The notes under the pieces are model-generated. The model ran no database searches. It was given only the letters and a program-made list of their open reading frames with translations, and was not told the DNA's origin. The position numbers and the translations under genes are program-made. A stretch of 28,252 nucleotides of DNA from DATFMH01 sp035267045 (GTDB lineage Bacteria; Bacteroidota; Rhodothermia; Balneolales; DATFMH01). The number at the start of each line of letters is the position of its first letter. Positions within the stretch are counted from its first letter, which is position 1. This document shows positions 15,186-24,035 of this stretch, in pieces. Location of the stretch: positions 1 to 28,252 of the forward strand of contig DATFMH010000182.1 of assembly GCA_035267045.1 (NCBI GenBank), given 5' to 3'.

Positions 15186-16508
15186 TTAGTCCCCTTCCCG
15201 TTTCTTCCTTAACACTCCGTACAATGGGTACGCCACAATAATCACCACAATTCCGGAAATTATAAACAACAAGCCCTCTCCCGGCATGTTCCATGAAAAG
15301 GTGTTGATCAACGCTTTGATAACATTGATAACACCCAAAATAATAGTGACAATGACGATAAGGGCCGTCATTATATTGGATAATATTCCATTTAACGCTT
15401 CTTTACCCATTAGCTGAATATCGTTAACGACTATCCACAGCGTAATGGCGGCGAAAGGTAACACGATACCATTCAAAGCTTGAGCGATGATGATAGCGGG
15501 GATTGGTTTTATTCCTAACAACCCGAATACGATACCGACAAGTAATACTCCAAGCCAAACCAATCGAAAATTGCGGGAATGTTCTTGCCAGCCGGTATTA
15601 CGCTCATCAGCGAAAAGACTTTGAGCTGTTATAGCTGATGCCAGGGGAGCGGTGATGGCGGATGAGAGCCCGGCGGCGAAAAGGCCGAAGCCGAAGAAAT
15701 AACCGGCCCAGGAACCCAGCTGCAATGTTAATTGATTACTCAATGCCTCGAATGTGAATGTGCCGGATACGGCGGCACCGACTACCAATATTCCCATCGA
15801 AATAATACCACCCAGAATAATAGCGATGCTAAGTCCGAAGCGCAATTCACCAAGTGTTTGTCCGCCTGATATACCGGAGCCAAGAAAAAGATTATAGGGA
15901 ACGACCGTAGTCCCGACCAATGCCAACACCAATAATCCCGAGGAACCGGGAATAGTCGGGATTATACTTCCCGTTAAAATTTTCTCTATCGGTGGATGCA
16001 GAAGTATGGCTGTTGTCAGAAATAGGATACCCATCAAAGCTACCAGGATCCCTAAGATTTTGGCAATAACATGGGTTGATCCAAACCACAAAAGAATAAA
16101 GGCCAAAATACCGATTGACAAGGTGAGAATGATTGTCGACATGTGCCAGCTAAGGGCGATACCGGCTACAGCTCCCAAAATATTTCCAGTCTCATATGCG
16201 GCACTCCCGAAAATAATGGCGCCAACTACCAGGGGAATCACAATTGATCGGGCCGCACCGGAAGAATACTGACGGCGAATGGCCTGACCTAAGTTTAATC
16301 CCGATGATATGGTTATTCGCGCACTCGCTTCCTGGAGTACCAAAGTGGCAATAGTGGAAAAGACCAGCGCCCATAACAATGCATAACCTTCTGAAGCCCC
16401 GGCGGATGCGGCGGTCGTAACCGTACCCGGACCAATAAAAGCGGCCGAAATGACGGACCAGAATAATATGCTCAGAAGTCGTTTTTTTAAGGGTATCTTA
16501 TTGGCCAT
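15186..16508 (-). CDS. Nramp-like membrane transporter with altered metal site
   Basis: A 440-residue polytopic inner-membrane protein with about 11 hydrophobic segments and the Nramp/MntH (SLC11) fold pattern. The TM1 signature, normally DPGN, reads GPGT (26-29, in FIGPGTVTTAASAG). The TM6 signature, normally MPH, reads VPY (in GTTVVPYNLFLGSGISGGQT). The Asp, Asn and Met that bind transition metals in Nramp are thus missing, so Mn or Fe transport should not be assumed. The start is ATG 16508, preceded by GGTGGAGGAGGAT; a GTG at 16520 lies inside that ribosome site. The gene overlaps the end of the oxoprolinase-like gene by 11 nt, so the two are one transcription unit. Transport of a substrate or product of that enzyme is a reasonable guess. 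Confidence 0.88.
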   Translation of the reverse strand: MANKIPLKKRLLSILFWSVISAAFIGPGTVTTAASAGASEGYALLWALVFSTIATLVLQEASARITISSGLNLGQAIRRQYSSGAARSIVIPLVVGAIIFGSAAYETGNILGAVAGIALSWHMSTIILTLSIGILAFILLWFGSTHVIAKILGILVALMGILFLTTAILLHPPIEKILTGSIIPTIPGSSGLLVLALVGTTVVPYNLFLGSGISGGQTLGELRFGLSIAIILGGIISMGILVVGAAVSGTFTFEALSNQLTLQLGSWAGYFFGFGLFAAGLSSAITAPLASAITAQSLFADERNTGWQEHSRNFRLVWLGVLLVGIVFGLLGIKPIPAIIIAQALNGIVLPFAAITLWIVVNDIQLMGKEALNGILSNIMTALIVIVTIILGVINVIKALINTFSWNMPGEGLLFIISGIVVIIVAYPLYGVLRKKREGD

Positions 16509-19500
16509 ATCCTCCTCCACCAGGGGTTTTTAAAATAAACCGGTCGTTTTCTTTTAACTCACTTCCGTCAATATAATCCAAATTTTCCCGTTCGCCAGTT
16601 TTGCGGATGATATATTGCTCTCCGGGTTGTGCGTCATCACCGCCTTCCATACCGTAGGGAGCCACTCTCCGGTGCTGTGTCAATACTGAAAGAGAAACGG
16701 GCTCCAGGAAAGTGATTTCGCGGATCACACCGTCTCCACCACGATGTATTCCCTTGCCGCCCGAATCAGGCCGCACTTCAAATCGTTCCAATCGCACCGG
16801 GTACCGGTATTCCATTATCTCGGCATCGGTGATTCGGGTGTTGGTCATATGCTGGTGTACCGCACTTGCACCGTCGAAATCGGGACCGGCGCCTACCCCG
16901 CCACATACCGTTTCATAATATCCGAAAGATTCGTTTCCAAATAATACATTATTCATAGTACCCTGGCTGCACCCGGCCCGTTTAAAAGCTTTCAACAAAG
17001 TATCGACCAGTCGCTGGCTCGTTTCCGTATTACCACCAACAACAGCCGGACATTCTTTTGGATCGGCCTTAAAACGGGGGTTCAGAATACCTGTTGGAAT
17101 ATGCAGCGTTATGGGTTTCATCAATCCTTCATTAAGTGGCAGAGGCTCATTAACAAGCAACCGCAGGACATAAATAATCACACTATTAACGATGGCCGGT
17201 GTGGCATTCAAATTTCCGGAATGCATCGGTCCGGTGCCTGTGAAATCGATAATGGCTTCATCTTTACGTACATGTATGGTGGAAACCAGGCTTGTGCCGT
17301 CATCAAGTTCTTCCACTGCTTTGTACATCCCATCCGGAATGTTTCGCAAAGTCTGACGCATGCGTTTCTCGGCATATGATTTCAATTGGCGCATGTAATA
17401 TTGGGTGTTATCCGTGCTTTCTTTTTTACAGAGCTGCTGTAAAGATTGAACACCTCGATTATTGGCTGCCAGGGCCGCATTCAGGTCTGCCAAATTATCC
17501 TCGATAGTACGGGAAGGCCACGGAGCTTCTGCAAACAATTTCCGAATAGCCTTCCATTGCGGTTCTCCTTGTTTGACCAGGTAAGTTGGTGATATAACGA
17601 CACCTTCTTCAGCCAGGTTTTTGGCCTGTGGCGGCATCGATCCCGGACGTGTTCCGCCCACTTCGGCATGATGAGCCCGGCTGGCGACATATCCGACCAA
17701 TTCTTCATCATCCATGAAAACAGGTGTGATAACAGTGATGTCCGGCAAATGAGAACCACCATACGCCGGATGATTAGTTATGATGGTATCGCCCGGTTTC
17801 ATCGGTATGGTATCTTTCACCCGGCGGACACATAATCCCATTGCACCAAGATGAACCGGAATATGAGGTGCATTAACGACGAGTTCGCCATCAGGATCCA
17901 GCAAGGCACAGGAAAAATCGAGCCGTTCTTTCACATTTACAGACAAGGCAGTACGTTGAAGCATTTCACCCATCTCTGAGGCAATCGCTGTAAAACGGTT
18001 TGTGAACAATTCAAGATTGACTGCTTCCGGGTTATCGGAGAAATAGGATTTATTCTTCGTTCCCGTTTTCTCGAGCATAATAGCATTTTGGCTGTTCATC
18101 CTGACATTCCATCCTGGGTCAACTACTGTTGTGCTGTGCCGGTCGAGTACCAAAGCAGGTCCCTCGATGTTGGCCCCGGATTTAAGTAATTCGCGATAGT
18201 AAACCGGAACATCAAGCCAATCGTTTTGAAAAAAAGCAGGAATGTGATGATGAGGTTCGGGATTATAATTTTCAGTCCTGGTAATAGATTTTTCTCGAGT
18301 TTCCTGTTGAACAGAAGCGACAACCCGGATTGATTCCACTTCAATTGTACGGTTTTCCACCCAGTGCCCGTATATCGTTGTATAACGTTCTTTAAATTCC
18401 GGGAGCAGCTGATCCCGGTCGTTTCCAGTGATATCTATTGGTAACGTCGACTCCTGGCCTTCAAAACGCATATTAATAATGATGCGTCGCAACTTAATAT
18501 CATCACTGGAATATCCTTCGTTTTTGATTTTATAAAAGGCATCATTTTTAAGTTGTTCAATAATGTCATTTAGGTTATCGCTGATGTCATCTAAACCTTG
18601 CAGAATCTGCTGCTGGCTGAACCGTTCAATGACAGCCTGCCCTAAACCATATGCACTTAACAACCCGGCATTATCGGGAAGTATGATAGAAGAGATGCCC
18701 AGACGATCGGCTACACCGCAGACATGTTGTCCTCCCGCTCCGCCAAAACCGACCATGGCATATTGCTTGGGATCGTATCCTTTTCGTAACGAAATCTTAC
18801 GAATAGCATCTGCCATCCGTTCATTAGCTATATCAAGAAAACCGGTAAGAATTTCTTCATCAACAACTTCATTTCCTTCTTTCTCTTTTACATGATCGAC
18901 AATATCTTTCAATTTGGTTTTGGCATGTTTTACATGAACAGGAATACCGAAACGGGAGGGATCAAGATGTCCCAACAATAGGTTTACATCGGTAATGGAA
19001 AGTGGTCCGCCTGCACCATAACAGGCCGGTCCGGGGAATGCCCCGGCACTTTCGGGTCCGACGCTAAGTTTGAATCCGTCGAACGAGCACACCGATCCAC
19101 CACCAGCTGCTACTGTTTCGATCGATAAAGCAGGTGCCACCAGATGTGCATCTCCCACTTTATGTTCAAACTGATACTCAAAATCACCGTCAAAACGCGA
19201 GACATCCGTACTGGTACCGCCCATATCAAAAGAGATAATTTTGGCATATCCGGATGCTTTACCGCTTTGAGAGGCACCAACAACCCCGCCGGCCGGACCG
19301 CTGAGCAGGCTGTCTTTGGCGTGATAATCGTCGGACTGCACGAGTCCGCCGGCACTTGTCATGATGTGTAATGTGCTATCCCGCAATTCTGATTGAACAT
19401 CATTCAAATATTGATCGATAACAGGAGCCAGGTAGGCATTGGTAACCGTTGTTTCCGCCCTCGATAATATATTAATGAATGGAGCGAGATCGGATGAACA

Positions 19501-20280
19501 GGAGATATGATCGAATCCCGCATCTACCAGTATTTGTTTTGCCCGCTGTTCATGTTCCGCGTTTTTATAACTGTGCATGAAACATACGGCTGCGGAAGTG
19601 ATACCCTGAGCACGAGTGAATTTCGCCTGTTCGCGAAGTGACTCGATATCAATCTCCCGTATTATGGTTCCATCAGCATTGAGGCGTTCACTTACTTCCA
19701 CAACTTTTTGATGTAACGGAGCCGGTTTTTGAACATTTAATGTAAAAAGATCCGGACGTTGTTGGTTGCCGATGATCAGTAAATCTTTATAACCTTTTGT
19801 CACAAAAAATGCGATGGGAACGCCTTTATGTTCCAGTAACGCGTTCGTTCCTTTGGTAGTCGCCAGGCGCATTTGAAGCGGTGGCAGCGTTTCATTATAG
19901 GTTGTTTGAGTAACCAACCTAACAGCCAGTATGGGAGCCTCATAACCACTATTGAGTTCGAAAGGACGGCCTGTAAGATCGTTTTTTTTCAGGGACCGGT
20001 TTAGTTGTAACGTATGTTTTCCCGAATCATAGGACTCGATGATAATTTCATGATGATCCTCCTGGAGCATATGGAAGGTGAAATTTTTCACAAACTGATC
20101 GGGAGCATCCCAGTTTTCTTCGATTTTAAGGGTCTTCTCATCAATAATCTTCGAAATCGAACCCCTGAGTGCGCCGTTGCTCAATACTTTACATTTTTTA
20201 AGAATTCCCCCAGGCGAATAAGCCAGGCAATCCGTGAATGTGCCGCCGGTATCAATCCAAACCTGCCAGTTTTGATCCAT
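16498..20280 (-). CDS. Fused HyuA-HyuB hydantoinase/5-oxoprolinase family enzyme
   Basis: A 1260-residue cytoplasmic protein joining both subunits of the ATP-dependent hydantoinase/oxoprolinase family, about the length of eukaryotic-type 5-oxoprolinase. The HyuA half (about 1-710) has the N-terminal phosphate motif IDTGGTFTDCLAY, LATTKGTNALLEHKGVP, MTSAGGLVQSDDY, SFDMGGTSTDVSRFDG and GFGGAGGQHVCGVAD. The HyuB half (about 730-1260) begins ELFTNRFTAIASEMGEMLQRTA and contains LDFSCALLDPDGELVVNAPH and HPAYGGSHLPDITVITPV, ending KTPGGGGYGQ. Family members cleave cyclic amides such as 5-oxoproline or hydantoins, or carboxylate ketones, using ATP; the substrate here is not determined. It overlaps the downstream Nramp-like gene. 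Only weak ribosome-site sequence precedes ATG 20280. Confidence 0.92.
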   Translation of the reverse strand: MDQNWQVWIDTGGTFTDCLAYSPGGILKKCKVLSNGALRGSISKIIDEKTLKIEENWDAPDQFVKNFTFHMLQEDHHEIIIESYDSGKHTLQLNRSLKKNDLTGRPFELNSGYEAPILAVRLVTQTTYNETLPPLQMRLATTKGTNALLEHKGVPIAFFVTKGYKDLLIIGNQQRPDLFTLNVQKPAPLHQKVVEVSERLNADGTIIREIDIESLREQAKFTRAQGITSAAVCFMHSYKNAEHEQRAKQILVDAGFDHISCSSDLAPFINILSRAETTVTNAYLAPVIDQYLNDVQSELRDSTLHIMTSAGGLVQSDDYHAKDSLLSGPAGGVVGASQSGKASGYAKIISFDMGGTSTDVSRFDGDFEYQFEHKVGDAHLVAPALSIETVAAGGGSVCSFDGFKLSVGPESAGAFPGPACYGAGGPLSITDVNLLLGHLDPSRFGIPVHVKHAKTKLKDIVDHVKEKEGNEVVDEEILTGFLDIANERMADAIRKISLRKGYDPKQYAMVGFGGAGGQHVCGVADRLGISSIILPDNAGLLSAYGLGQAVIERFSQQQILQGLDDISDNLNDIIEQLKNDAFYKIKNEGYSSDDIKLRRIIINMRFEGQESTLPIDITGNDRDQLLPEFKERYTTIYGHWVENRTIEVESIRVVASVQQETREKSITRTENYNPEPHHHIPAFFQNDWLDVPVYYRELLKSGANIEGPALVLDRHSTTVVDPGWNVRMNSQNAIMLEKTGTKNKSYFSDNPEAVNLELFTNRFTAIASEMGEMLQRTALSVNVKERLDFSCALLDPDGELVVNAPHIPVHLGAMGLCVRRVKDTIPMKPGDTIITNHPAYGGSHLPDITVITPVFMDDEELVGYVASRAHHAEVGGTRPGSMPPQAKNLAEEGVVISPTYLVKQGEPQWKAIRKLFAEAPWPSRTIEDNLADLNAALAANNRGVQSLQQLCKKESTDNTQYYMRQLKSYAEKRMRQTLRNIPDGMYKAVEELDDGTSLVSTIHVRKDEAIIDFTGTGPMHSGNLNATPAIVNSVIIYVLRLLVNEPLPLNEGLMKPITLHIPTGILNPRFKADPKECPAVVGGNTETSQRLVDTLLKAFKRAGCSQGTMNNVLFGNESFGYYETVCGGVGAGPDFDGASAVHQHMTNTRITDAEIMEYRYPVRLERFEVRPDSGGKGIHRGGDGVIREITFLEPVSLSVLTQHRRVAPYGMEGGDDAQPGEQYIIRKTGERENLDYIDGSELKENDRFILKTPGGGGYGQ

Positions 20281-20337
20281 TAAGTAAAATCTGTTTTGAT
20301 GAGAATTTTGGTTAAGATATAATATAACAGAAATTTC

Positions 20338-20477
20338 ACCCCTTAGTCCCCTGAAGGGGAAACAAATGCATGGATGTGAAAATACTTATTCTTACCTAAT
20401 AAAAACAGGCAGTTAAATAAGTCCCGGAATGGAGTAAGTGCAAGAAGCTAAAAGTCCCCTTTAGGGGATTTAGGGGT
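20338..20477. repeat. Repeat B, copy 1 (3' side of DUF559 gene)
   Basis: A unit of 140 bp, a close direct repeat of 20887-21026. It starts ACCCCTTAGTCCCCTGAAGG, has the core CTTACCTAATAAAAACAGG and GGAATGGAGTAA, and ends AAAGTCCCCTTTAGGGGAT plus TTAGGGGT. The two ends are near-perfect inverted repeats of one another (ACCCCTTAGTCCCC against the reverse complement ACCCCTAAATCCCC). The right end overlaps the last codons and stop of the DUF559 gene. Confidence 0.88.
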
Positions 20478-20841
20478 CCAAATGCAATTTTATCTCATTC
20501 AACACCCTATCGATATCCTTTTCTATCTGATCGTTTGTAAACCTTATAACTTTTATACCAAATTTAGTCAATTCAGTACTTCGGTCTATATCGTATAGTT
20601 TTTGTTCTTTCATTTTATGGATGCCACCATCAACTTCAACGACAAGTTTTGCCTTATGACAATAAAAATCGGCAATAAATTCTGAGATAGGGTGCTGTCT
20701 TCTGAATCTATAATCTTCCAGTTGATTCTTTTTCAGATGCTCCCATAATTTCATTTCGGAAGGGGTCATGTGATGACGAAGTTCTTTTGCTTTTTCGAAA
20801 ATATGTCCAGATGCCCCGTAAAACATGGATGGTTTAGTCAT
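20470..20841 (-). CDS. DUF559 Vsr-like endonuclease-domain protein
   Basis: A 123-residue protein made of one DUF559 domain, a very-short-patch-repair/restriction-endonuclease-like fold. Visible motifs are LRHHMTPSEMKLWEHLK (E29), the RRQHPISEFIADFYCHKAKLVVEVDGG block with probable catalytic D58, E69 and D71, and the tail GIKVIRFTNDQI. The active-site residues look intact. Such proteins are predicted DNA nucleases of unknown target. The start is ATG 20841 with a G-rich upstream sequence; Met6 (20826) is an alternative. The stop codon and the last two or three codons are supplied by the flanking repeat B copy 1, and repeat B copy 2 lies 45 bp upstream of the start, so gene and repeats form one unit. 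Confidence 0.88.
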   Translation of the reverse strand: MTKPSMFYGASGHIFEKAKELRHHMTPSEMKLWEHLKKNQLEDYRFRRQHPISEFIADFYCHKAKLVVEVDGGIHKMKEQKLYDIDRSTELTKFGIKVIRFTNDQIEKDIDRVLNEIKLHLDP

Positions 20842-20886
20842 TTATCGCCCCCCTATCTAATTATCACTAAATATTACGCCTGATTA

Positions 20887-21026
20887 ACCCCTTAATCCCC
20901 TTAAGGGGAAACATACATTTAGATGTGAATATACTAATCCTTACCTAATAAAAACAGGTAGTTGAATAGGTTTCGGAATGGAGTAAATGCAAGAAGCTAA
21001 AAGTCCCCTTTAGGGGATTTAGGGGT
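20887..21026. repeat. Repeat B, copy 2 (5' side of DUF559 gene)
   Basis: A 140-bp direct repeat of 20338-20477, exactly the same length and 549 bp away, differing at scattered positions. It starts ACCCCTTAATCCCCTTAAGG and ends AAAGTCCCCTTTAGGGGAT plus TTAGGGGT, so it also has inverted ends. It lies between the DUF559 gene and the end of the multihaem operon. Confidence 0.88.
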
Positions 21027-21116
21027 GAAAAAAGCAAGATATAACGCAAAGTTTACAGAAAAAAAATATTTTTAATAACTCAGTGACCTTAGTGCAAGAT
21101 ACTGTTTCATCTGTGG

Positions 21117-22433
21117 TTAAGCCTCGCCGAACTTCGTATCTATCTCAATGCCGATATCCTTCAAAAACTGTGTTGGCAGAACACCACCGGCAAAGATGAA
21201 CAGATAGTCGTTTTCAAGTGTGATTTCTTTGTCATCGTCGCTCACCAATGTTACTTCGTATTCCCTGTTCCGGATGACATTGGTGTTCCATAGGATATCA
21301 ATTTTTCCCTCCTGTTGCGCTTTCCCGATGCGTTTCTGGTTATTCGGTTTAATGCGGGAAAAATGATCTCTTCGATAAGATATGCGTACTTCATTACCGG
21401 GTTGTTCACTCAAAGCCAGGGCCGCTTCAATAGCGGAATCACCACCACCAACAATCATGACATTATTGTGTTCATACTGATCGGGTTCACGAAGAGAATA
21501 GGCAACATTGGGCAGGTTTTCCCCTTCGATACCGAGTTTCCTGGGCGTGCCTCTTCTGCCGATGGCTAAAATTATTCGTCCGGCTTTATATTCCCGGTTC
21601 TTTGTGTTGATAGTAAAAGTGTCTTTATCCGTTTTAAAGATATGCGTTACCTCTTCACCGGTTGATATATTGAGATCATTTTTTTCAACAATATCGAGCC
21701 ATATATCCATTAATTGTTCCTTAAGGATCTCTTTCTGCTTCATGGTGCCGTAACCGGGTATCTTCAAGGGTTTGGTCATGACCAGTTTTTTCCGGGGATA
21801 ATTTCGAACAGTACCTCCGATATCTTCTTTTTCAAGTACAATATATTTCATGCTATGGTTGTGACAGTGAAGGGCTGCGGCTAAACCGGCCGGACCACAA
21901 CCAATGATGACAACATCATAACCGTCATGTTTTTTCTTAAAATGGGATTTTGCAATATATTCCACACATTGCCGGCTTTGTTTAAAAGCATTCCGGATCA
22001 ACCCCATGCCACCCAATTCACCTACAATATGGATACCATCGATGTTTGTTTCGAAGTTTTCTTTGATTCTGGGTATATCCACACCCCGTTTTTCACTTCC
22101 GAATACGAGTTGAATGGCATCAACCGGGCAAGAGCGTTCGCAGAGTCCATGGCCGACACAACGCGCGGGACTGACCGGAACAGCTTGTCCGTTTCTGAGT
22201 CCGAGTACATCTTCTTCGGGACAGGCAACAATACAATTAGCCGAACCGATACACTGATTGGGATCGACCATTGGATGCAGGGAGACGGGTTCCTTTAAAC
22301 CGTAACGAAGAGCGTTATAATCGGCGATATCGGTATCCTTCTCCATTTGTTTCTTTTTGCGCAGAAAAGGATAGGCGATAAGTCCGAATAAGCCTACGGC
22401 CGTAACCCATATAATGATTGAATCGATATCCAT
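21117..22433 (-). CDS. Membrane-anchored Fe-S/FAD pyridine-nucleotide oxidoreductase
   Basis: A 438-residue protein with three parts. First is one N-terminal membrane helix (about 5-24), followed by a basic stretch. Next is a ferredoxin-like dicluster region (about 55-110) with C61-x2-S64-x2-C67-x3-C71-P and C92-x2-H95-x2-C98-x3-C102-P. Last is a thioredoxin-reductase-like flavoprotein domain with FAD motif GCGPAG (178-183) and NAD(P) motif GGGDSA. The redox CxxC of thioredoxin reductase is absent. Each ferredoxin motif has Ser or His in place of its second Cys. It probably moves electrons between NAD(P)H, the Fe-S centres and a membrane partner on the cytoplasmic side. It is the last gene of the multihaem operon, and its ATG directly follows the beta-barrel stop (TAAATG). 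Confidence 0.88.
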   Translation of the reverse strand: MDIDSIIIWVTAVGLFGLIAYPFLRKKKQMEKDTDIADYNALRYGLKEPVSLHPMVDPNQCIGSANCIVACPEEDVLGLRNGQAVPVSPARCVGHGLCERSCPVDAIQLVFGSEKRGVDIPRIKENFETNIDGIHIVGELGGMGLIRNAFKQSRQCVEYIAKSHFKKKHDGYDVVIIGCGPAGLAAALHCHNHSMKYIVLEKEDIGGTVRNYPRKKLVMTKPLKIPGYGTMKQKEILKEQLMDIWLDIVEKNDLNISTGEEVTHIFKTDKDTFTINTKNREYKAGRIILAIGRRGTPRKLGIEGENLPNVAYSLREPDQYEHNNVMIVGGGDSAIEAALALSEQPGNEVRISYRRDHFSRIKPNNQKRIGKAQQEGKIDILWNTNVIRNREYEVTLVSDDDKEITLENDYLFIFAGGVLPTQFLKDIGIEIDTKFGEA

Positions 22434-24032
22434 TTAGAAATTTTTTGTGATTCCGATGAAAACTTGCTGATTGTTGAGTAACTGACCGTATTGTTCCTGA
22501 ATTTGAGTATTAAAGTACCAGTTCCTGAACACGGAAACATTGTATTGCAAACTTAATGAGTGAGTCGTATTCGCCCGGCTGAAATATTGTGATCGATAAA
22601 AACGATAAGTCATGGTCATTTGTCCACGGCCCACTTTTTTTGTAAATCCCGGGGCGACATAAATATTATTAAACGTATTATCCGTCCAATAATTGGCTGT
22701 TAAATTAAAACCGAGTCCCCAAAAACCAGTACTTGGTATGTAAGTATACCCGGAAAAAGTATAAGAATTCCTGGAGATGTCACTTTGATTTAAAGTGACA
22801 TCAGAGCCAATAGTGTTATTCCCAAACTGCATGCTCAAACCACCGCTCCATTGTGTTCTTAAATAACTGATCGGGGTGGAAATTTGCCAGATGCGATAAG
22901 GGCGCCGCCGGTTATAAATCCCGTATAAGGTTACATACCTGTTGAGATTGATATTGGCTCGCAGGTTTATCTGGCTGAAAATATAATGCTTATTAAATGG
23001 ATTTTGATCAACCTGTATGTTACTCATCAGACTGTTTCCTTTGAAACGGAATTGTTGATGCCAACCTGCATAAAAATGATTATTCCATCCACCGATTTGT
23101 GGAAATACACCATTGACTGATAATTCTGATTCAGAATAAAACCGGTTATGGCGTAGAGTGTAATAGGTGAAGAACGAAGATTTTGGGAGATCGCGACTGA
23201 ATCCTTCGTTTGAACGAATGGGATCGAAACCGCTAATGAGTCCGAATCCGTATGATTCATTTCCAATACGTAACATGGCACCGTCCCAAAATCCGGAAAA
23301 GGGTTCATAATAGTTATAGAAGCGGCCGACAGACAAATTTACCGGGCTTTTTCCAAATTTTTTATTGACCTGAAATTGAAAAATACGGAAAGCATTTGCA
23401 GGGTTGATCGTCTGTTGGCTGGCATACCGGTAATTCCATTGCATATTCATATCCAGGCTGAATTGACCCGGCAGGTGCCTGACACGGGTTTGAAGTCCCG
23501 TATAAGTCGTGATGAATGTACGTTTTATGATCTCAGTTCCTACTGCTGCCGTATGTGTGCTGCTCAGAAAAAAATTGGACCCAAATTGGACACCACCCGT
23601 AATACCGGGTTTAATCTTGTATTCCCGCCTTGGCGCTGACGTGGCAACCGGCTTGCTTTTAGTAGTATTTTTAGGAATCGGGTTTTTCTTCCCCGTCGAT
23701 TTGGATTCTGAAACGGGGGTACGTTTCATAGTTATTTTCTTAATTTGCAGGACTTGTCCACGTGTGATCGAAAAAGGCTTATCCGCAAACCGTGCTGATG
23801 ATAATCGTGAAGCCGCACTGATGACTATGAGCGATCCCAGGTATGATTTATCAAGATAGACGAATAATGTGTCGCCCTTATTCAATCCCTGATCGCTACC
23901 GATATTTAAATAGATTGTACTGCCGGCAATTTGTTCGACGCGAGCCGTTTCAACTGATTGTTGCGCATCAACCATCCGGGCCGGGATTATTAATAACAAA
24001 AAAATACTTATTTGGAATATTCTTTTCATCAT
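22434..24032 (-). CDS. Outer-membrane beta-barrel protein linked to multihaem cytochromes
   Basis: A 532-residue exported protein. The signal peptide is about 1-23 (MVDAQQ). A small FlgT-C/SH3-like domain follows (about 28-100, VEQIAGSTIYLNIGSDQGLN and KGDTLFVYL), then a basic Lys/Thr/Pro-rich linker (about 110-150). A large region of alternating aromatic strands (about 150-532) ends in FIGITKNF, a C-terminal Phe typical of BAM-inserted barrels. Examples of strands are QWNYRYASQQTINP, NLSVGRFYNYYEPFSGFWDG and MTMTYRFYRSQYFS. It is not recognisably MtrB or a known porin. Its place immediately after two multihaem cytochromes (3-nt gap) suggests the outer-membrane sheath of an electron conduit; this is an inference. 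It starts at ATG 24032 or the adjacent ATG 24029. Confidence 0.78.
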   Translation of the reverse strand: MMKRIFQISIFLLLIIPARMVDAQQSVETARVEQIAGSTIYLNIGSDQGLNKGDTLFVYLDKSYLGSLIVISAASRLSSARFADKPFSITRGQVLQIKKITMKRTPVSESKSTGKKNPIPKNTTKSKPVATSAPRREYKIKPGITGGVQFGSNFFLSSTHTAAVGTEIIKRTFITTYTGLQTRVRHLPGQFSLDMNMQWNYRYASQQTINPANAFRIFQFQVNKKFGKSPVNLSVGRFYNYYEPFSGFWDGAMLRIGNESYGFGLISGFDPIRSNEGFSRDLPKSSFFTYYTLRHNRFYSESELSVNGVFPQIGGWNNHFYAGWHQQFRFKGNSLMSNIQVDQNPFNKHYIFSQINLRANINLNRYVTLYGIYNRRRPYRIWQISTPISYLRTQWSGGLSMQFGNNTIGSDVTLNQSDISRNSYTFSGYTYIPSTGFWGLGFNLTANYWTDNTFNNIYVAPGFTKKVGRGQMTMTYRFYRSQYFSRANTTHSLSLQYNVSVFRNWYFNTQIQEQYGQLLNNQQVFIGITKNF

Positions 24033-24035
24033 ATC

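Noticed and set aside
16509..16520. GTG start for the Nramp-like gene at 16520
   Set aside because: The codons coincide with the GGAGGAGG ribosome site that serves ATG 16508.
20338..21026. Repeat B considered as a full insertion sequence
   Set aside because: No transposase gene is present; the only gene inside is DUF559, and the direct copies are 140 bp, each with its own inverted ends.
21117..22433. Naming the Fe-S flavoprotein a thioredoxin reductase
   Set aside because: It lacks the CxxC redox motif and has an N-terminal ferredoxin-like region and membrane anchor.
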